From a virus, in IMG/VR virus record IMGVR_UViG_3300034101_004187, positions 1 through 30,577 of that record: a stretch of 30,577 nucleotides of DNA; one strand, written 5' to 3'. Numbering within the stretch: position 1 is the stretch's first letter; each line of letters starts with the position of its first letter. A program made the translations under genes and the position numbers. The notes below the pieces were generated by a model. The model had not been told where the DNA came from and did no database searches. It was given only the letters and a program-made list of their open reading frames with translations. This document shows positions 6,622-14,059 of the stretch, in pieces.

Positions 6622-6660
6622 CCCCCGCGCAGGGCCGCTCACGCGTCCCCTGCGCGGGGG
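6622..6660 (+). terminator. Intergenic hairpin
   Basis: Perfect 13 bp arms CCCCCGCGCAGGG (6622-6634) and CCCTGCGCGGGGG (6648-6660), 13 nt loop, 23 nt after the preceding stop, followed by ACTTCCTCTTCATTTCCC. Terminator-like; lacks the TTGC loop of the earlier ones. Confidence 0.65.
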
Positions 6661-6696
6661 ACTTCCTCTTCATTTCCCTTTGACCGGAGCAGTCCC

Positions 6697-6975
6697 ATGC
6701 CGACCCCGATCATCACCGCCAAGTACCAAGTCTTCTGCGCAGTCACCCCCACCGGCCGCATCATGCAGGTCTGGGCAACGCCCTCCGACTCCATGCCAGA
6801 GGTCATCGCCACCGACTACCCCGACCCCGACACCTGCGTCACCCACCTCGTCTGCGCCACCAACTCCTACGCCGAGGCCTTCCGCTCCTGGCAGGCCAAC
6901 GCCAACGTCTGCCGAGAGCACTGCTACGCCCTCGCCACCAAGGTCCACACCATCAACCCCGAACTCGAGGACTGA
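6697..6975 (+). CDS. Hypothetical protein, 92 aa
   Basis: Start at ATG 6697, after CCGGAGCAGTCCC (GGAG). It is the first gene after a run of hairpin-separated genes and lies three bases before the next start (6979), so the two are probably co-translated. Sequence begins MPTPIITAKYQVFCAVTP, which looks like a beta-rich start, and continues with a helical Cys-containing part (NANVCREHCYALATKV). No domain is recognised. Confidence 0.65.
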   Translation: MPTPIITAKYQVFCAVTPTGRIMQVWATPSDSMPEVIATDYPDPDTCVTHLVCATNSYAEAFRSWQANANVCREHCYALATKVHTINPELED

Positions 6976-6978
6976 ACC

Positions 6979-7767
6979 ATGTCAACCAATCGCCTCTACC
7001 TCCACTGCGGCGCACAGGACATCGCCTTCGATGACCTCGCCATGATCGTCCCGCCCGAGCCCACCGACTCGTGGCACCCCATCCCGCACTCCTCATTCGT
7101 CACCGCCATCCGCTCGGCCCTCACCCTGATGGGCGCAACACTCCGCACCGAATCACTCGCCGTCAAGCACGGCAAGACCGGTGCCGACAAGTTCTTCGGC
7201 CTCATCGAGTTCGAGCACCCGCTCATCCCGGCCCCCACCAACGACGGCCTCGTCGGCTTCGGCTTCCGCTCATCGTGGGACAAGTCCTTCGCGCAGTCGG
7301 GCACCATGTCCTTCCGCACGTTCGTCTGCGACAACCTCGCCATGTCGGGCGGCGAAGCCATCTCGTTCCACCGCAAGAACACGCCCGGCCTCGCCTCCTC
7401 CTACGACTCCACCATCGCATCGTGCATGGTGAACTTCATCACCCAGGCCCGCACCTTCGTCGCCACCCTCAACGACCTCGACACCCAGCCCCTGCCCGAC
7501 ACCCGCGAGTTCATCGACACCACCGCCTGCGCTCTCGCCGACAACGGCGCAGTCCTGTGGCAGAACGTCCCGCACCTGCGCCGCGAACTCGCCAACCCCA
7601 CCGGCCCGGGCGGCCTGTTCCCCTCCCGCTCGGCCGGCCTCACCAAGGGACTCGTCCTCCAAGCCGTGACCGAGGTCGAGAAGCGATCCCTCAACGCACT
7701 CACCACGCCCGACCGTCTTCGTGCCGCCACTTCCTACATCACCAACCTGGAGCCCACCCATGCGTGA
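6979..7767 (+). CDS. DUF932-like phage/plasmid protein, 262 aa
   Basis: Starts at ATG 6979. The central part (GFGFRSSWDKSFAQSG, then FRTFVCDNLAMSGG) resembles DUF932 proteins common on phages and plasmids, where a bulk-shape motif of the type 'R.V..N.L' follows a beta-rich half. The C-terminal half is helical (LTKGLVLQAVTEVEKRS). The function of DUF932 is not established; it is often found near replication or recombination genes. Identification is by resemblance only. It overlaps the next start by 8 bp. Confidence 0.65.
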   Translation: MSTNRLYLHCGAQDIAFDDLAMIVPPEPTDSWHPIPHSSFVTAIRSALTLMGATLRTESLAVKHGKTGADKFFGLIEFEHPLIPAPTNDGLVGFGFRSSWDKSFAQSGTMSFRTFVCDNLAMSGGEAISFHRKNTPGLASSYDSTIASCMVNFITQARTFVATLNDLDTQPLPDTREFIDTTACALADNGAVLWQNVPHLRRELANPTGPGGLFPSRSAGLTKGLVLQAVTEVEKRSLNALTTPDRLRAATSYITNLEPTHA

Positions 7768-7987
7768 CCCCACCAACCCCGACGTCCTCGCCTCCGCTCG
7801 CAACTTCGTGGACTCCACCAACAAGTTCCACATCAACGGCTACCCGCTCAACCAGGACATGATCTACAACCTCGCCAAGGACGCCGTCTCCCTGCACCTG
7901 CGGCTGACCCTCGCCGTCAACCACATCAACAACCTCCAGGCCCAGATCGACCTGCTCCGTTCCGAGATCGCATCGCCCACCGAGTAA
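7760..7987 (+). CDS. Small hypothetical protein, 75 aa
   Basis: Start at ATG 7760, overlapping the stop of the DUF932-like gene, with GGAG about 8 nt upstream. The C-terminal half is an amphipathic helix (LRLTLAVNHINNLQAQIDLL) that could form a coiled coil. No family is recognised. Probably expressed by translational coupling with its upstream neighbour. Confidence 0.65.
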   Translation: MRDPTNPDVLASARNFVDSTNKFHINGYPLNQDMIYNLAKDAVSLHLRLTLAVNHINNLQAQIDLLRSEIASPTE

Positions 7988-7991
7988 CGCC

Positions 7992-8615
7992 ATGAACACC
8001 ACGCTCGCCACCCGCACCCGTCCCTACACCGACCCGCACCCGTCCGCCTCCATCCAGCGCGACGCCGTCCGTGACATCAAGCAGTACTTCAAGGACCGCA
8101 AGGCCGCCATCGCCAAGCTCATGCGCGAGAACAACGCCGACGAGATGGACGAGTTCCAGTGGACCATGATCTACGACTTCGAGCACGCGCCCACGGTCAC
8201 ATCCCGCAAGCGACTGCTCGAGCACGGCATCATCCCCGTCCCGCCGCACGAGCTGGCCGACCCCACCAGCATGCACGACGAGTTGTGGACCATCATCGAG
8301 GCCCTGTCCCTCACGGGCATCTACCTCCTGAACACGGGCCACCTCACCGACAGCGACCTCTACGCCCGCCTGTACTACCGCATCCTCGACGAGGAGACCC
8401 GGCTCATGCCGCCGTCCAGCGAGGCCGCCGAGTACATCGACTGCCTGCACCCGATGGACATGCACCACCCGCTCGGCAAGATGATGACCCGGCGTGAGCC
8501 CGACATCTCGCCCACGCCCACCGGCCAGCCGTACCTGCGCGGCCCGCAGTGCACCACCCCGGGCACCATCAACTCCCGCGACGAGTACCTGCCTCGCCCC
8601 GCCTGGCAGGCCTGA
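7992..8615 (+). CDS. Hypothetical protein, 207 aa
   Basis: Starts at ATG 7992, four bases after the upstream stop; no strong ribosome site, consistent with coupling. Mostly helical and acidic: an N-terminal Lys-rich helix (DIKQYFKDRKAAIAKLM) and a middle with acidic and aromatic helices (MHDELWTIIEALSLTG). The C-terminal 60 residues are Pro/Thr/Arg-rich. No recognisable motif. Last gene before a 300 bp gap with a long hairpin. Confidence 0.65.
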   Translation: MNTTLATRTRPYTDPHPSASIQRDAVRDIKQYFKDRKAAIAKLMRENNADEMDEFQWTMIYDFEHAPTVTSRKRLLEHGIIPVPPHELADPTSMHDELWTIIEALSLTGIYLLNTGHLTDSDLYARLYYRILDEETRLMPPSSEAAEYIDCLHPMDMHHPLGKMMTRREPDISPTPTGQPYLRGPQCTTPGTINSRDEYLPRPAWQA

Positions 8616-8916
8616 CCACACGGGGTGGGACCCGGTTCTCTGACGAGGTGCCCCGGCTTGTTGCCGGTCGTATGCGCCGGGCTCCCACCCCACCAAGCCA
8701 CTGCCTAGACCTACCTGCAGCCGGTCGAAGCAACGTGGAAGCACCGCTGATCCGCCGTCGTACACCGGCGGGAAGGTGCGAAGTATCCCCCAGCCACCCG
8801 TCCGCCTCTGAGCACAGCCTCTGCTACTCCCTGCCGTGATATCCGCGCACAGTTCTGCAAGTTCGTCAACCATGCTAAGGCTCTGGCTGGTGGGGTACAT
8901 TTTCCCGAGGTCCCAC
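8616..8916. other. 300 bp intergenic gap upstream of the UDG gene
   Basis: Holds a long stem-loop at 8622-8691 and one exact GCTGGTGGGG motif (8886-8895). Short frames across it lack ribosome sites and have no credible composition. I see no convincing promoter hexamers, although a promoter for the downstream chain is expected here. Confidence 0.5.
8622..8691 (+). terminator. Long two-level stem-loop after the 7992-8615 gene
   Basis: Outer stem GGGGTGGGACCCGG (8622-8635) pairs with CCGGG-c-TCCCACCCC (8677-8691; one bulged C). An inner hairpin CCGGC-TTGTT-GCCGG sits at 8653-8667. It is about 70 nt long, 7 nt after a stop. It may be a terminator or a small structured RNA. No T-tract follows. 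Confidence 0.55.
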
Positions 8917-9591
8917 ATGCAACTCAACCTTCTCCCACCCAAGCCGTCGTGCACGGCGTGCGATCTCCATTCCGCCGCCAAGAACGTCGGCATCCCGTCC
9001 CGCCACCTACCAACCAGCCTCCCTCCCGACCCCACCAACCCCGTGGTCATCGTCATCGGCATGAACCCCGGCACCCAGGAGGACCGGCAAGGCGAGTGCT
9101 GGATCGGTCCATCCGGCCAGCTCCTGTCCGGCCCGTACCTCACCGGCTCCGACATCACCACGCTCGCCACCGTGTACCTCTGCAACGTGGCCCGCTGCGT
9201 GTCGCCCGGCGGCAAGCCCAAGCCCGCGCACTACCGCACCTGTTTCACCAACACGTTGCTTGACATCACCACGATCCTGGAACACCATGCTCCCTCCCAC
9301 GCGCGCGCCATCCTGTGCGCCGGTGCGGACCCCGTCACCTACCTGTCCCGCACGTTCCAGAAGAAGGCGATGTCGCAGCAGGACGCGTTCCGTGCGCAAG
9401 GCATTCCCATCCCGACCCTTCCCCGCACCCACCTCTTCTCGACCTACCACCCCGCCGCAGTCCTCCGTGAACCCGGCCTCATCCATCCGGTCGCCGACCA
9501 CATGGCACTGCTCCGCAACTTCCTGACCGGCGACCTCGCCCGACCGTCCGCCCCCACCATCCGCACCCCGTTCCTCCCGGTGACCACATGA
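8917..9591 (+). CDS. Uracil-DNA glycosylase superfamily, family 4-like (Fe-S)
   Basis: 224 aa from ATG 8917 (GAGG 6 nt upstream). It removes uracil from DNA in base-excision repair. Motif 1 is IGMNPGTQED at residues 47-56, the equivalent of GEAPGxxED in family 4. The third motif is the His of TYHPA (H178). Four cysteines, C12 and C15 (CTAC) and C94 and C109, are spaced like the 4Fe-4S ligands of family 4 enzymes. The first motif has Asn where family 4 has Ala, and the last has HPA instead of HPS, so substrate use could differ. A longer upstream reading from 8836 has no ribosome site. Heads the overlapping gene chain. Confidence 0.85.
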   Translation: MQLNLLPPKPSCTACDLHSAAKNVGIPSRHLPTSLPPDPTNPVVIVIGMNPGTQEDRQGECWIGPSGQLLSGPYLTGSDITTLATVYLCNVARCVSPGGKPKPAHYRTCFTNTLLDITTILEHHAPSHARAILCAGADPVTYLSRTFQKKAMSQQDAFRAQGIPIPTLPRTHLFSTYHPAAVLREPGLIHPVADHMALLRNFLTGDLARPSAPTIRTPFLPVTT

Positions 9592-9851
9592 CCATGGAAC
9601 AGAACCTCGCCCGCCGCAATGCCATGCTTACCGACGTCATCTCGCACCTTGAGCAGTATCTACAGGACACGCAAGGCTGCGATCATTCCGTTGGCATCTG
9701 CGCTTGCGAACTCCGCAACACCCTCGACGACTTCGGCGTCTACTGCCACACTCTGACCGGCGGCATTGTCGGTTGGCCCAACCTCCGTTTCGACGTGACC
9801 GAAGCCGACGCCAACAACACCTCCTTCCGCAAGGGAACCATCAATGACTGA
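9588..9851 (+). CDS. Small hypothetical protein, 87 aa
   Basis: Starts at ATG 9588 within an ATGA overlap with the UDG stop; a second ATG lies at 9594. The N-terminal half is helical (NAMLTDVISHLEQYLQD) and the middle has three Cys (CDHSVGICACE) that could bind a metal, although the spacing is not a standard motif. No family is recognised. Part of a run of small genes with overlapping starts and stops. Confidence 0.6.
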   Translation: MTMEQNLARRNAMLTDVISHLEQYLQDTQGCDHSVGICACELRNTLDDFGVYCHTLTGGIVGWPNLRFDVTEADANNTSFRKGTIND

Positions 9852-10074
9852 CCCCTCCGACAAGTTCATGCGCGAACACCTCAACCAGCTGGTGGGGTGG
9901 ACCGTCTCCCACGTCATCAGCATTCAGGTCGAGTACGGCATGGAACCCATGTACGGCCTGGTCTTCACCAAGCCCGACGACAAGAAGCACCAGCTCTTCG
10001 CCGTCATCCAATGCGACCCCGAGGGCAACGGCCCCGGCTTCCTCACCATCGAGAAGGAGAAGTACGGCACATGA
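9844..10074 (+). CDS. Small hypothetical protein, 76 aa
   Basis: ATG 9844 overlaps the upstream gene by 8 bp. The predicted protein has a helical start (DKFMREHLNQLVGWTVSHVI) and a beta-rich rest (MYGLVFTKPDDKKHQLFAVI). An exact GCTGGTGGGG motif falls within it (9888-9897), encoding Gln-Leu-Val-Gly. No family is recognised. Confidence 0.6.
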   Translation: MTDPSDKFMREHLNQLVGWTVSHVISIQVEYGMEPMYGLVFTKPDDKKHQLFAVIQCDPEGNGPGFLTIEKEKYGT

Positions 10075-10352
10075 CCGACCACCCGCACAAGCTTGACCGC
10101 CTGGCCATGCACCAGGAGTGGTACGACAAGAACCGCACGTTGCTGTTCATCGAAGCCAGCGTCGTGATGCAGGAGTTACTTGCGATGTGCAGGCAATACA
10201 AGGCCGAGCATGACGCGCTACGCGCCGAGCGCGACGAGGTGCGACAGTCGTATTGCTCGCTGATGGAGGCGTACCGAGGCGGCGATGGCAGGGTCACCGC
10301 GAACAAACTCGGATGGGGCTACCTGTTTGAGGAGGACAAGCCATGCCAGTAG
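10071..10352 (+). CDS. Small hypothetical protein, 93 aa, paralogue-like C-terminus
   Basis: ATG 10071 lies in an ATGA overlap with the upstream stop. Helical throughout. Residues about 47-90 contain ALRAERDEVRQSYC followed, after a gap, by KLGWGYLFEEDKP. The same AERDE.R..YC ... GW..F.ED arrangement occurs in the 11001-11234 protein, so these two share a domain. Similar short 'ERDE' helices are common in phage early proteins of unknown role. Confidence 0.6.
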   Translation: MTDHPHKLDRLAMHQEWYDKNRTLLFIEASVVMQELLAMCRQYKAEHDALRAERDEVRQSYCSLMEAYRGGDGRVTANKLGWGYLFEEDKPCQ

Positions 10353-10528
10353 GCGGCAGGTACAAGAACACGAAGTACGGACACAACGCATCGGGCGACG
10401 ATGTGTTCTTCATCCTCATCCCGATCTTCGCGGTCGTCCTGCTCATTGCGATGATCGGTGAGGCCCGGAGAGCCAAGAGCAGCACGAACCACAACACCAC
10501 ACAGAAGGAGACACGCCATGTTCAGTAA
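10343..10528 (+). CDS. Small single-pass membrane protein, 61 aa
   Basis: ATG 10343 overlaps the upstream gene by 10 bp. Residues about 21-38 (DVFFILIPIFAVVLLIAMIG) form one transmembrane helix, followed by a basic polar tail (EARRAKSSTNHNTT). A small inner-membrane protein in an early gene chain could modify the envelope or antagonise host functions, but nothing shows which. No lysis motif. Confidence 0.6.
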   Translation: MPVGGRYKNTKYGHNASGDDVFFILIPIFAVVLLIAMIGEARRAKSSTNHNTTQKETRHVQ

Positions 10529-10694
10529 CACCTGCGCCATGACACTTGCACAGAAGTCCGACCGCATCCTCGCCCAGACGCGAGGCTTGAGCGGAGCGAC
10601 ACCGAACGCCACGCAACTCATCGAAGAACTGCGGTCGGCGTTGGAGGAAAACATGAAGGAAGTGCAGCGGCTACGGAAGGAGGAAAGCAAGTGA
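10518..10694 (+). CDS. Small helical protein, 58 aa
   Basis: ATG 10518 overlaps the upstream gene by 11 bp, with GGAG about 10 nt before it. The C-terminal half is a charged helix (IEELRSALEENMKEVQRLR) that should form a coiled coil. Ends in a GTGA overlap with the next gene. No family is recognised. Confidence 0.55.
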   Translation: MFSNTCAMTLAQKSDRILAQTRGLSGATPNATQLIEELRSALEENMKEVQRLRKEESK

Positions 10695-10813
10695 GCGACG
10701 ATTTCGGAATCGGAGTGATTGTCGGCATCGTCCTGACGATGCTGTGTTGCCTCGCAGGGATCGGGATAAGCGTGCTGTTTCCAAGACGCCCGAAGAAGGA
10801 GGACGGCAAGTGA
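10691..10813 (+). CDS. Very small membrane protein, 40 aa
   Basis: GTG 10691 in a GTGA overlap with the previous stop; the frame MSDDFGIGVIVGIVLTMLCC continues to a TGA at 10811. One transmembrane segment (about residues 6-29), then a basic tail RRPKKEDGK. GGAGG lies about 7-12 nt before the start. It is short, but its fit in a GTGA-overlap chain on both sides supports it as a real gene. Confidence 0.55.
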   Translation: MSDDFGIGVIVGIVLTMLCCLAGIGISVLFPRRPKKEDGK

Positions 10814-11004
10814 GCAAGAAGAAGCCCAAGACCAAGATCACGAAGGCCGAGCGAATCGAACGGCAGATCAAGTTGCTTTACAAGTCGCTTGCCGAACATC
10901 GGGAAACCGAATGGGCGCTTGGTCTGACTGCGGAGCGCGTGTTTGTTCGTATCTACGAACTTGAACAGATCATGCGTGGCGAATACGAGGAGGACGGCAA
11001 GTGA
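10810..11004 (+). CDS. Small basic/helical protein, 64 aa
   Basis: GTG 10810 in a GTGA overlap, preceded by GGAGGACGGCAA. Very basic start (MSKKKPKTKITKAERIERQI) and a helical middle, then an acidic end (MRGEYEEDGK). The basic start could contact nucleic acid, but that is only composition. The same GAGGACGGCAAGTGA sequence ends this gene and the preceding one, a local repeat that supplies ribosome site and overlapping start. Confidence 0.55.
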   Translation: MSKKKPKTKITKAERIERQIKLLYKSLAEHRETEWALGLTAERVFVRIYELEQIMRGEYEEDGK

Positions 11005-11234
11005 AGGACACAGACATCATTGCGGCGATTGCGCCTGACGCGGTATCGCTGATGGACAAGGCAATCGCGGAGATCAAGCGACTTCGGCAGGAGAACGCAA
11101 CCCTCACCGCCGAGCGCGACGAGGCGAGGCGGATGTATTGCTACGCAATCCCGGAGAATTGCGATGAACACGAAGCAAGAAAGATTGCGTGGGAGCGCGG
11201 CTGGGACTGCTTCAAGGAGGACACCAATGACTGA
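11001..11234 (+). CDS. Small hypothetical protein, 77 aa, paralogue-like of the 10071 gene
   Basis: GTG 11001 in a GTGA overlap, preceded by GAGGACGGCAA. N-terminal helix, then RQENATLTAERDEARRMYC and GWDCFKEDTND at the end, matching the AERDE.R..YC and GW..F.ED parts of the 10071-10352 protein. The heptad-like 'RQENATL' suggests a short coiled coil. Function unknown. Confidence 0.6.
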   Translation: MKDTDIIAAIAPDAVSLMDKAIAEIKRLRQENATLTAERDEARRMYCYAIPENCDEHEARKIAWERGWDCFKEDTND

Positions 11235-11397
11235 CCAGCATCTCGTCGAATACCTCACCCGCATGGACTGCCGTGGGCACAGCGTCCCCATGATCGCGGC
11301 CCGTCGCATCGAGGAACTGAAACGGGAACTCGCACGCGCCAACCAGCGCATCGGTCTGTACCAACACCACGCATCCAAGAAGAAGGCGAAGCGATGA
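11227..11397 (+). CDS. Small hypothetical protein, 56 aa
   Basis: ATG 11227 overlaps the upstream gene by 8 bp, with AAGGAGG about 8 nt upstream. Contains a helical segment (ARRIEELKRELARANQRIG) and a Lys/Arg-rich end (ASKKKAKR). No family is recognised. It ends in an ATGA overlap. Confidence 0.55.
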   Translation: MTDQHLVEYLTRMDCRGHSVPMIAARRIEELKRELARANQRIGLYQHHASKKKAKR

Positions 11398-11675
11398 AGG
11401 ACAACGTCAAGTACATGCTCCCGCCCACCGGCATGGACGGACGAGTGCCGGTGCACCAGCCCGACAACGAACTCAATACGAAGGACTACCTCCTCTACCT
11501 CAAGGGCATCGCCCATGCCACCGGGTGGGTCTGCCTGAGCAGCGAACTGATGGATGAGATCGCCGACAACTACCGCCTGGTCGATGAGTGGGGCAACCGT
11601 CGCAAGTTCGAGAACGACCGGCTCAAGGAATCAATCGACCGCTACGTCAAGAAGTTGAAGGAGCTGAAGAAATGA
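11394..11675 (+). CDS. Small hypothetical protein, 93 aa
   Basis: ATG 11394 in an ATGA overlap with the previous stop. Mixed start (MKDNVKYMLPPTGMDGRVPV) and a helical, charged C-terminal third (LKESIDRYVKKLKELKK). No family is recognised. The sequence is of ordinary composition with no obvious motif. Confidence 0.6.
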   Translation: MKDNVKYMLPPTGMDGRVPVHQPDNELNTKDYLLYLKGIAHATGWVCLSSELMDEIADNYRLVDEWGNRRKFENDRLKESIDRYVKKLKELKK

Positions 11676-11980
11676 GCGATGCTGCACCCGGCCACGATCC
11701 CTACGACCCGGCGACGGAGCACAACTACAAGAGCCGCACGCCAACCGGCGACACCCCGCTCGGCGAGGCGATGCTGTACTGGATGAACTACCAGTTGTGG
11801 TACGGCACGCCGCAGGGAATGCCGACCCGCTCCCTCATGTCCACATTCCTCCGCTGCGTGGACGAGATCAACAGGCAGACCGAGGTCATCGTCACGCTGC
11901 GGCAGGACCTGAAGGAAGCCAAGGCACGCAACACCATGTACCTCTCCAAGATCCAGGAGTACGAAGCCCGTGAGCAGTAG
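11672..11980 (+). CDS. Small hypothetical protein, 102 aa
   Basis: ATG 11672 in an ATGA overlap. N-terminus is polar (MSDAAPGHDPYDPATEHN). A middle Trp/Tyr-rich helix (GEAMLYWMNYQLWYG) leads into a coiled-coil-like C-terminus (EVIVTLRQDLKEAKARN). It overlaps the polymerase start by 11 bp, which suggests coupling between the small-gene chain and the polymerase. No family is recognised. Confidence 0.6.
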   Translation: MSDAAPGHDPYDPATEHNYKSRTPTGDTPLGEAMLYWMNYQLWYGTPQGMPTRSLMSTFLRCVDEINRQTEVIVTLRQDLKEAKARNTMYLSKIQEYEAREQ

Positions 11981-14057
11981 CCCACGCGTCATCTCCCTCG
12001 ACATCGAGACCTACGGAGCAGCCGCCACCAACGGACGCGGCACCATGCTCCCTGCCCAGACCGTCTTTCACCCTGCACGGGCCATCGCCACGGACGGCGT
12101 TGCCCGCCAGGACCTTGTCCTCACCTGCGCCATCACGGTCGCAGCAGCCGAGCCCCCACCAGCCAACGTGCCCGGCTCGTGGAACCTCGATGGCGTGGCC
12201 GCACTCGTGCCCGGTCCCACCTTCACGCTCAACCTCACCGACCCCACCACCCACGCAACCCTCATCGCCTGGCTCCGTCACGCGCACACCATCGTCGGCA
12301 TGAACCTGCCGTTCGACATCCTCTGGCTCCGCGCATTCAGCCCAGCCATCGCCCTCGCCCTCAACGGCAGGCACACCCTCATCGACCTGTCCGTCGTGAA
12401 CTTCCTGCACTCCGAACTCCGACCCGAGCGCAGCCTCAAGTCCCTCGGCCCCGTGCTCGGCACTCACGCGTACAACGATGCCGCCACCCTCAAGGACGGT
12501 CGCCGCTTCGCATCCCCCACCAGCCCCGAGCTGCACGCCTACAACGCGCAGGACACCCACAACACCCTGCTCGCCGTCGCCCACCTCGCACGCCGCATCA
12601 AGCAGGACTACCCGCAGACCCACAAGTTGGGGGAGTACAGCGTCCACCACTTCAGCGAGACCCTGTGGTCCACCATCCGCATGAGCGAGGCCGGCATCCC
12701 CTTCAGCCTGCCCCGCCTCATGTCCCTCGAGCGTGAACTCCTCGACCAGGCGGAGACCGCAAGCAACTGCGCCGCTGCTGGTGGGGTACTCATCGAAGGC
12801 GAGGGCAGCGTCCAATCCCAGCGGGAGTTCATGGCCCGCTGCATCGAGGACATCCTCCCCACCAACCCCGACTTCCTCTCGCACCCCCTGCTCACCTACA
12901 CCGAGAAAGCGAAGGAACTCTCGTGGTCCAGCGAGAACCGCCGGCTCATCGCCAGCCACCTGCCCGACTCGCATCCAGCGCGCACCATCTTCGAGTGTGC
13001 CGACAAGCACAGCACGGCCCAGAAGTTGGTGTCTTCCTACACGTATCCGCTCTTGCGTCACCGTCGCACGAAGCCGACCGACCGTTCATCTGTCCTTCTC
13101 AGCCGGCCAGATTCCCCCACCATCGGCATCGCCTACCCCACCTGGTACACCGTCCCCTCGATCCCCAAGGACTCGGGCTCTGAGGGCGGCACCATCCAGG
13201 CCCGCATTACCTGCAAGAACCCCGCAGCCCAGACATTCCCCGCCGTCATCAAGGACTGCGAGGCCAGCCGCTACCCCGGCGGCAGCATCGTCTCGTTCGA
13301 CCTGAGCCAGATCGAACTGCGCGTCGCAGCCATCCTGTCGGGCGAGCCCACCCTGCTCGCCGCCTTCAACGACGGCGTTGACCTGCACACCCAGCGCACC
13401 CTCGCCATCTTCGGGCAGGACTCCAAGGACCGACCGGACTTCAAGGCCCTCCGTCAGATCGGCAAGACCGTGAACTTCGCCGACCTGTTCGGTGCATCGT
13501 CGGCCCGCCTGCAGCGCAGCGTGCTCGACATGTCCGGCACGCTCTACCCCCTCACCTTCTTCGACCAGATCGTGGCGTCCCGCTACGAGCAGCGTCCCGG
13601 ACTGGTGCAGTGGCAGCACTCGCTCTGCCGTGAGGCTGAGGCCAAGGGCTACATCGAACTGCCGTACACCGGGCACACCCGCACGTTCACCAGCTTCCGG
13701 CTGGACCAGCGTGCGTGGAACACCCGCCGTGAACTGAAGCAGGTCCTCGCCCGTGGCGGCAAGTCCATGATCTCCGAAGTCTGCAACTTCCCCGTGCAGG
13801 CAACCGCCGGCAACGTCATGCTCGCCATCCAGAACTTCATCCATCGGGCACTCGGCCCGATCACATCCCCCACCAGCCACAAGCAGCCGCAGCTGTTCCT
13901 CCAGGTCTACGACGCGCTGTACTTCGACTGCCCGCCCGGCACGGAGAAGCAGGCGGCGGACCTGATGTGGGCGGCCGTCGAGTTCGTGGGCACCGCCGGG
14001 TATTGGCATCAGTTGTGCAAGCGTTCGGGACATCACGCACCCCTCATCTACGAGTGA
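11970..14057 (+). CDS. polA: DNA polymerase I (family A) with 3'-5' exonuclease
   Basis: 695 aa from GTG 11970. Copies the phage genome and proofreads. Exonuclease motifs: ExoI DIE (D11, E13), ExoII in GMNLPFD (D116), ExoIII YNAQD (Y191, D195). Polymerase motif A is FDLSQIELR (D444), motif B runs from R495 and K499 to F507, and motif C is VYDALYF (D648). No 5' nuclease domain is present, as usual in phage Pol I. Odd points: motif C reads YDA where HDE is usual; in motif B the NFG..YG of Taq/E. coli reads NFADLFG, so the conserved Tyr (E. coli Y766) is Phe while the F762 position stays Phe. It overlaps the preceding gene by 11 bp. Confidence 0.95.
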   Translation: MSSSPRVISLDIETYGAAATNGRGTMLPAQTVFHPARAIATDGVARQDLVLTCAITVAAAEPPPANVPGSWNLDGVAALVPGPTFTLNLTDPTTHATLIAWLRHAHTIVGMNLPFDILWLRAFSPAIALALNGRHTLIDLSVVNFLHSELRPERSLKSLGPVLGTHAYNDAATLKDGRRFASPTSPELHAYNAQDTHNTLLAVAHLARRIKQDYPQTHKLGEYSVHHFSETLWSTIRMSEAGIPFSLPRLMSLERELLDQAETASNCAAAGGVLIEGEGSVQSQREFMARCIEDILPTNPDFLSHPLLTYTEKAKELSWSSENRRLIASHLPDSHPARTIFECADKHSTAQKLVSSYTYPLLRHRRTKPTDRSSVLLSRPDSPTIGIAYPTWYTVPSIPKDSGSEGGTIQARITCKNPAAQTFPAVIKDCEASRYPGGSIVSFDLSQIELRVAAILSGEPTLLAAFNDGVDLHTQRTLAIFGQDSKDRPDFKALRQIGKTVNFADLFGASSARLQRSVLDMSGTLYPLTFFDQIVASRYEQRPGLVQWQHSLCREAEAKGYIELPYTGHTRTFTSFRLDQRAWNTRRELKQVLARGGKSMISEVCNFPVQATAGNVMLAIQNFIHRALGPITSPTSHKQPQLFLQVYDALYFDCPPGTEKQAADLMWAAVEFVGTAGYWHQLCKRSGHHAPLIYE

Positions 14058-14059
14058 AC

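Noticed and set aside
8622-8697. tRNA-like element ending in CCACCA
   Set aside because: The ends pair and are followed by ACCA, but there is no T-loop (TTCGA), no D-arm and no anticodon arm; the stem is a continuous 14 bp hairpin. The CCACCA comes from the recurring motif.
7926-9221. 431 aa leftward frame over 7.9-9.2 kb
   Set aside because: Opposes the UDG and upstream genes, has no ribosome site and odd Val/Gly/Arg-rich composition; an antisense artefact of high GC.
11892-13061. 389 aa leftward frame opposite the polymerase gene
   Set aside because: It lies on the complement of well-supported family A polymerase motifs and is a GC-rich antisense artefact.
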